Positions 59,625 through 64,000 of a DNA stretch of 64,000 bases are shown here, piece after piece. This DNA comes from Dermabacter vaginalis. GTDB taxonomy: Bacteria > Actinomycetota > Actinomycetes > Actinomycetales > Dermabacteraceae. Under the pieces are notes generated by a model. It was given only the letters and a program-made list of their open reading frames with translations, made no database searches and was not told the DNA's origin. The first letter of the stretch is position 1. The number at the start of each line of letters is the position of its first letter. Where the stretch lies: contig NZ_CP012117.1 in the NCBI RefSeq assembly GCF_001678905.1, positions 1,798,001-1,862,000 on the forward strand. Reading direction: 5' to 3'. The position numbers and the translations under genes were made by a program.

Positions 59625-60961
59625 CGGAACAGGGTCACCGGCTTCACGATGTCGGCATAGATCAGCAGCACGCTCATGAGGATAAAGGCTAGCGCGATCA
59701 CGTTCGTGACGGGCAGCATGCGCGAAGCATCAACTGGACCGGGATCAGGCTTGCCGCGTAGCTTCGCAAGGCGCCGGCGGGCCGCCTCGTAGAGTGCGGA
59801 AGCAACATGGCCGCCATCGAGCGGCATGAGCGGCACGAGGTTGAACACGAAAAGGGCCATGTTGAGCGAGCCGAGCATCGAGAGGAATGTCCAGGCTTTC
59901 TCCTTGAGCGAGAAGCTCGGCGAGTCATGAGAGACGATCTCTCCCGCGAGCCTGCTCACTCCCACAACGCCCATGGGGCCGTTTTGGTCGCGTTCTTCGC
60001 TACTGAAGACAGCCTTGCCGATGTCCCATACGCGCACGGGCAACGTCACGACAACCTTCGCGGTACCCGCGAACTGCTCCCATACGGCTCCTGGGACCTC
60101 GGTAAGTGGCCTCGGCGTGAGTTCTTGCGTGCCGGTCACGCCAAGGAATCCGGCCTCGACCGTGGCGTAGGTACCGTCGGCCTTCTTCACCGGCGCACCC
60201 TCCGCATCCCGTGCGACGACCTCGTTCGCCACGGGGGTAGCCTTCACGACCATCTCCCTGCCGTCACGCACAAGGCCGATCTCGATGCTTTCGTTCGGGT
60301 GCTCCCGGATGAGCGTGCTCATGGCGTGAAAGTTCGCGACCTCGGTCCCGTCTACCGACGTAATCACGTCACCGGGGCGGATACCCGCCGCGTACGCGGG
60401 CGCCTCGGGCATCCCCTCGCAGGACGCATCCTTGGGCGCGGTCGCGGGAACGACGCACCGTGACACCGCGTCCACTTCCGAGGTCACGTTTGGCAGCCCG
60501 AAGCCGCTCAGCACGATCGCCGTGAGAACGATCGAAATAAGGAGGTTCATCGTGGGCCCGCCAAGCATCACGACGAGCTTCTTCGGAGCGCTCAAGGACA
60601 CGAACGTGCGGTGGCGATCTTCGGCCGAGTACTGGCTCGAGTCCCACCCCTTCGCTTCCTCGCTCATCTGTTGGAAAAAGCCCGTGGAATCCTCGCGGAT
60701 CACGTTCGGATCCTCGCCCTTGTGCGGGGGAAACATTCCGATCATGCGAATGTAGCCGCCGAGTGGGATCGCCTTGATCCCGTACTCGGTCTCGCCCTTC
60801 ACACGCGAAAAAAGAGTGGGGCCAAACCCGATCATGTACTGGGTGACACGCACGCCGAAGCGCTTCGCTGGAACGAGGTGCCCGATCTCGTGAAGGGCGA
60901 TCGAGAGCCCGAGCCCGGCAACCATCAAACAGATGCCGAGCACATACAAAAGGACCATCAC
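59621..60961 (-). CDS. rseP: Site-2 RIP metalloprotease (RseP/Rip1, M50)
   Basis: Intramembrane zinc protease for anti-sigma factors. The 446-aa product has HEIGH (HExxH) in the first membrane helix near residue 25, a single PDZ domain (about 190-280; GIRPGDVITSVDGTEV), and the second zinc motif LMPLDGGH near 385, between further membrane helices. Its start overlaps the DivIVA-repeat gene by four bases. dxr and ispG, its usual neighbours, are absent. Confidence 0.95.
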   Translation of the reverse strand: MMVLLYVLGICLMVAGLGLSIALHEIGHLVPAKRFGVRVTQYMIGFGPTLFSRVKGETEYGIKAIPLGGYIRMIGMFPPHKGEDPNVIREDSTGFFQQMSEEAKGWDSSQYSAEDRHRTFVSLSAPKKLVVMLGGPTMNLLISIVLTAIVLSGFGLPNVTSEVDAVSRCVVPATAPKDASCEGMPEAPAYAAGIRPGDVITSVDGTEVANFHAMSTLIREHPNESIEIGLVRDGREMVVKATPVANEVVARDAEGAPVKKADGTYATVEAGFLGVTGTQELTPRPLTEVPGAVWEQFAGTAKVVVTLPVRVWDIGKAVFSSEERDQNGPMGVVGVSRLAGEIVSHDSPSFSLKEKAWTFLSMLGSLNMALFVFNLVPLMPLDGGHVASALYEAARRRLAKLRGKPDPGPVDASRMLPVTNVIALAFILMSVLLIYADIVKPVTLFR

Positions 60962-61506
60962 GGAACGGAGGCCATCACGTCAGCAACGTGATCGAGGTAG
61001 ACGTCAACGACGGCCTCCTGGTAGCCATCGGCGCCTTTGCGAGCGCGGAACGCCGCCCGGCGCACATCATCCACGCTCATCGCGAAGCCATCGGTGAAAT
61101 ACGCATGAAGCTGGTCGCACAGGTGATCGACGTCCTCGCGGTCATAGGCCCGCTCACCCTGGCCCGCCGGGCGGAAGCGCTCACCAGCGGGGCGCGAGAG
61201 ACGCTCCTGGAGAACCTCCGCGCGTTCGGTGAGGGCCGCAATCCACGCTTCTTCACCATCGCGCTCGATCGCTTCATCGCGATACTGAAGAGCGAAAGCA
61301 TCCGAGAGCCGGTCGAGAGCCTCATCGACGGCGAGCATGTCGTATCCGCCTCGCACGGTCGAGAACTTCGCCGTAATGACGTCGGCAGGCTGGAAGGAGC
61401 CGTCGCGTCCCTCGTACGCCGCACGCGCGCGACGCAGGAATTCGTCGACCTCCTCAACGTTGTAGCCAAAGGTGAAACGCCCGGCACGCTGAAAAGCGGT
61501 ACTCAT
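60958..61506 (-). CDS. DivIVA-type (DivI1A) repeat protein
   Basis: A 182-aa protein made of about four degenerate DivI1A repeats: FQRAGRFTFGYNVEEVDEFL at residue 5, FSTVRGGYDMLAVDEALDRL near 48, FRPAGQGERAYDREDVDHLC near 111, and a terminal VRRAAFRARKGADGYQEAVVD near 148. Similar proteins are encoded between rlmN and dxr/rseP in actinobacteria and are distinct from the polar protein Wag31. The repeats suggest binding to curved membrane or to division proteins, which is inference. Confidence 0.87.
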   Translation of the reverse strand: MSTAFQRAGRFTFGYNVEEVDEFLRRARAAYEGRDGSFQPADVITAKFSTVRGGYDMLAVDEALDRLSDAFALQYRDEAIERDGEEAWIAALTERAEVLQERLSRPAGERFRPAGQGERAYDREDVDHLCDQLHAYFTDGFAMSVDDVRRAAFRARKGADGYQEAVVDVYLDHVADVMASVP

Positions 61507-61627
61507 CTACTTGCTCCCTCCCTCAACGGGGATGCTCACGCGACACATCCGGGGCGAGTGGTAGACCGCCCCTCCACCACTGTAGTGCCTGGACACGCGA
61601 AAGGCGGGCAAGCGTCGGACCCCAAAA

Positions 61628-62893
61628 TCACGCGCCGGTGCCGCGCGCGATCTCCTCAACCCTCGCGACGCGAGCCTCACGGTCCTCACGGCGCGCATCG
61701 GTCTCCACCACGGTCGCCGCAAGCTGCCCGCACGCACCGTCGATATCGCTTCCGCGCGTATCGCGGATCGTTGCCGAAATCCCATGCTCGCGCAGAGTTT
61801 CCACGAACGTGCGCTCGACCCACGGGTCCGACGCCGTCCACTTCGAACCCTTGACAGGGTTAAGCGGGATGGGGTTAACGTGCACCCAGTGAGCGCCGCC
61901 GCGCGCGATGAGACGCTTCGCGAGAAGCTCCGCGCGTTCGGCCTGGTCGTTGATGTCGCGAATAAGCGCGTACTCGATCGAAACGCGTCGCCCCGTCGCC
62001 TCGAAGTACTCCCACGCCGCATCGAGAATGTCGTCCACATCGAAGCGCTGATTGATCGGCACGAGCTCATTACGCAGTTCGTCATCCGGTGCGTGGAGAG
62101 AGACCGCGAGCGTCACCGGAATCTCCTCCTTCACGAGCTTGCGCACGGCGGGTGCGAGGCCAACGGTCGACACGGTGATGTGGCGCGCTCCCATCCCAAA
62201 GCCTTCGGGGGTGGGGGCGTTAAGACGCTGGCACGTCGTTGCCACGGCGCGGTAGTTCGCGAGCGGCTCCCCCATGCCCATAAACACGATGTTGGACACG
62301 CGCCCCTCGCCACCGGGGAGCTCGCCGCGCGAAAGAAGCAGGTTCGCGATGCGCACCTGCTCGAGGATTTCCGCAGCTGAAAGATTCCTCGTAAGACCCA
62401 TTTGGCCGGTCGCACAGAACGGGCAGTTCATGCCACAGCCGGCCTCCGACGAAATGCACAGCGTCACACGATTCGAGTAGCGCATCAGCACAGACTCCAC
62501 AAGCGAACCGTCGAAGAGACGCCACAGGAACTTCTGGGTCATCCCCTGATCGGCGCTTTGCTGCGACACCTTCGTGAGAAGAGTCGGGAAGAATCGTTCA
62601 ACGAGTGCCGCCCTATCGCCCTTCGGGAGGTCCGTCATGTCGTCGGGATCAGTCGTGAAGTGCTCGAAATAGTGCGTCGAGAGCTGCTTCGCGCGGAAGG
62701 CGGGAAGCCCCATCTCCTTGACAGCCTCGACACGTTCCTCGAGCGTAAGGTCAGCGAGGTGTGCAGGCGGTTTGCCGCGCCGCGAAGGCCGCAACTGCAG
62801 CTGGCCGGGGGCGAGCCGAACGGGCTCGCCCTCGACCACCTCGCGCGAAAGGTCCTTCGCCACATCGAGTTTCGGGGTGGGTTTCTCAACCAC
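61628..62893 (-). CDS. rlmN: Dual-specificity 23S rRNA / tRNA adenine-C2 methyltransferase RlmN
   Basis: Radical-SAM enzyme methylating C2 of A2503 and A37. The 421-aa product has CGMNCPFC (CxxxCxxC) near residue 155, the conserved GMGEPLANY near 208 and the C-terminal Cys in DGACGQL near 390. GTG 62893 follows GGAGG and overlaps the cdsA stop by 8 bases; a TTG at 62908 is the alternative. The 121 bp between its stop and the DivIVA-type gene holds one copy of the AAGCGTCGGA 10-mer. Confidence 0.96.
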   Translation of the reverse strand: MVEKPTPKLDVAKDLSREVVEGEPVRLAPGQLQLRPSRRGKPPAHLADLTLEERVEAVKEMGLPAFRAKQLSTHYFEHFTTDPDDMTDLPKGDRAALVERFFPTLLTKVSQQSADQGMTQKFLWRLFDGSLVESVLMRYSNRVTLCISSEAGCGMNCPFCATGQMGLTRNLSAAEILEQVRIANLLLSRGELPGGEGRVSNIVFMGMGEPLANYRAVATTCQRLNAPTPEGFGMGARHITVSTVGLAPAVRKLVKEEIPVTLAVSLHAPDDELRNELVPINQRFDVDDILDAAWEYFEATGRRVSIEYALIRDINDQAERAELLAKRLIARGGAHWVHVNPIPLNPVKGSKWTASDPWVERTFVETLREHGISATIRDTRGSDIDGACGQLAATVVETDARREDREARVARVEEIARGTGA

Positions 62894-63881
62894 TGATGGC
62901 CTCCACAATCGCGAGAAGTATAAACAGGGTCGGGGCAGTGAGAAGCATGGAATCGAGGCGATCCATCATGCCGCCGTGCCCCGGAAGCAGTTGCCCCATA
63001 TCTTTGAGGCGAAGGTCGCGCTTCAAAAGGGACTCACTCAGATCGCCGATGGTCGAAACCACGACCATGACGGCGCCGAACGCGAGCGCCCACCACACAC
63101 CAATCTCAGGCAGCCACATGTGACCAATGAGGCCTGCGGCGGCGATGCCGCCCGCGAGGGAGCCCACAAAGCCCTCCCACGACTTCTTCGGGCTAATACT
63201 CGGCGCCATCGGATGCTTGCCGAAGAGCACGCCTACCGCGTAGCCGCAGGTATCGTTCATGATCGGCACAACGAGGGCAAACATCACCTTGTTCGCCCCG
63301 TTCGGCTGCGCCATAAGCAGGATCGTGAAACTGGCCATGAACGGCACCCACAAAAGCGCGAAAATTCCCGCAACCGTATCGCGCAGCGCCATGAGGCCAG
63401 TCGCCTCGGTTGTGCGCCACACAATGAGGACGAGCGCGCCCACGATCGTCGACACAAGAAGGCCCGAGGCCCCGTACTGCCACGCCGAGACGACAACGCC
63501 CACACTCGCGACAAGGAGCGGGATGGCGGGGACACGCAAGCGTGCCCCTTCAAGAGCATTCGCCACTTCGAGAGTGGCGATCACGACGGCGATCGCCACG
63601 ACGGGTGTGAACAGGATCGGGAGCACGTACAGGCACCCGAATAACACGGCCACGAGGGCGAGGCCTACGGCGATCGCGGCAGGCAGATCCCGCCCCGCGC
63701 GCGATGTTCGGGAGTGGGTCGGAGCGGGCCGTTCAGAAACCTCCGCGACGAGCCGCTCCTCGCTCACGAGGGTTGCGGAAGGCGCGAGAGGCACCTCCGG
63801 TGAAGCACTTTCAGATACGGCAACGGCCGCGCCCGGCACATTGCTAGGCACGGCGCGTCGACGACCGTGACGTGTGTTCAC
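62886..63881 (-). CDS. cdsA: Phosphatidate cytidylyltransferase
   Basis: Makes CDP-diacylglycerol, the precursor used by PgsA. The 331-aa product has a soluble Ala/Pro-rich N-terminal 60 residues, about eight membrane helices, and the signature [36 protein letters not shown] near residues 270-305. It lies between frr and rlmN, the usual order, and overlaps rlmN. Confidence 0.95.
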   Translation of the reverse strand: MNTRHGRRRAVPSNVPGAAVAVSESASPEVPLAPSATLVSEERLVAEVSERPAPTHSRTSRAGRDLPAAIAVGLALVAVLFGCLYVLPILFTPVVAIAVVIATLEVANALEGARLRVPAIPLLVASVGVVVSAWQYGASGLLVSTIVGALVLIVWRTTEATGLMALRDTVAGIFALLWVPFMASFTILLMAQPNGANKVMFALVVPIMNDTCGYAVGVLFGKHPMAPSISPKKSWEGFVGSLAGGIAAAGLIGHMWLPEIGVWWALAFGAVMVVVSTIGDLSESLLKRDLRLKDMGQLLPGHGGMMDRLDSMLLTAPTLFILLAIVEAISG

Positions 63882-63902
63882 GAATAACGGAGCAAAGGCC
63901 GC

Positions 63903-64000
63903 TCAAACGGTGAGCAGCTCTTCTTCCTTCGCTTCGAGGGCAACATCCACCTGCTCGGTGTACTTCTTCGTGAGAACCTCGAGCTCCTTCTCGGCGCGGG
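63903..64000 (-). CDS. frr: Ribosome recycling factor, C-terminal end (partial)
   Basis: The last 32 codons are in the window: RAEKELEVLTKKYTEQVD followed by VALEAKEEELLTV and TGA. This is the RRF C-terminal helix. The rest lies beyond base 64000. The gene is 21 bp upstream of cdsA on the same strand. Confidence 0.9.
   Translation of the reverse strand, partial: RAEKELEVLTKKYTEQVDVALEAKEEELLTV

Noticed and set aside
1-64000. tRNA or rRNA genes
   Set aside because: No cloverleaf-like segments with T-loop GTTCRA consensus or rRNA-like blocks were recognised by eye; a covariance search would be needed to exclude them formally.

Overview
The window reads as one contiguous piece of a high-GC actinobacterial chromosome. 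Gene order (mraZ-rsmH; nrdR/LysM/lexA; miaB-miaA-dapF-hflX; ftsK-pgsA-cinA-clgR-DUF3046-recA-recX; rnj-dapA-thyX; dapB-M16-pnp-rpsO-ribF; truB-rbfA-infB-ylxR-nusA-rimP; proS; rseP; rlmN-cdsA-frr) is the classical actinobacterial housekeeping backbone. Actinobacteria-restricted families (DUF3040, SAV_6107-type HEPN, DUF3046, ClgR, DUF4439, DUF4081-GNAT) agree. Moderate GC for the phylum and an LPXTG surface protein would fit a small-genome, host-associated lineage such as Dermabacteraceae; that placement is an inference. No rRNA, tRNA, CRISPR array, insertion sequence or prophage was seen.

Layout. 1-4.5 kb: start of the division and cell-wall cluster (rsmH, mraZ) with a candidate mraW RNA, MraZ-like operators and a 19-bp tandem repeat; DUF3040; then the HEPN-dinB operon. 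4.5-8.1 kb: a spermidine-synthase-like gene, a cold-shock gene and a HelD-type RNA polymerase-associated helicase. 8.2-12 kb: nrdR, a LysM membrane protein divergent from lexA across several LexA boxes, and dinG. 12-18.4 kb: hflX, an rRNA-type methyltransferase, dapF, miaA, a YbjN protein and miaB. 18.7-25.7 kb: one 7-kb gene for an LPXTG-anchored repeat protein inserted between miaB and recX. 26-32.8 kb: recX, recA, DUF3046, clgR, cinA, pgsA, ftsK. 32.9-41 kb: rnj, dapA, thyX, a HAD/SLH/SGNH envelope cassette, dapB, an M16 peptidase. 41-54.9 kb: RDD protein, pnp, rpsO, ribF, an inverted L,D-transpeptidase, truB, rbfA, a Trm11-like methyltransferase, infB, ylxR, nusA, rimP. 55-64 kb: DUF4439 lipoprotein, proS, a small alarmone synthetase, GNAT, rseP, a DivIVA-repeat protein, rlmN, cdsA and the 3' end of frr.

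Themes. (1) DNA damage: recA, recX, lexA, dinB and dinG are all here. LexA boxes control lexA, the LysM gene and recA. A separate 17-bp motif, GGTGAGACATTTAAACT, occurs three times, each upstream of a damage gene (dinB operon, lexA, recA); this is the strongest unexplained regulatory signal. (2) Cell envelope: mraZ/rsmH, L,D-transpeptidase, SLH and SGNH proteins and the LPXTG protein. (3) Translation and RNA: infB, nusA, rimP, rbfA, truB, pnp, rnj, rlmN, miaA, miaB. A 10-mer, AAGCGTCGGA, is dispersed through the window in several reading frames and is a candidate chromosome-scale DNA signal.
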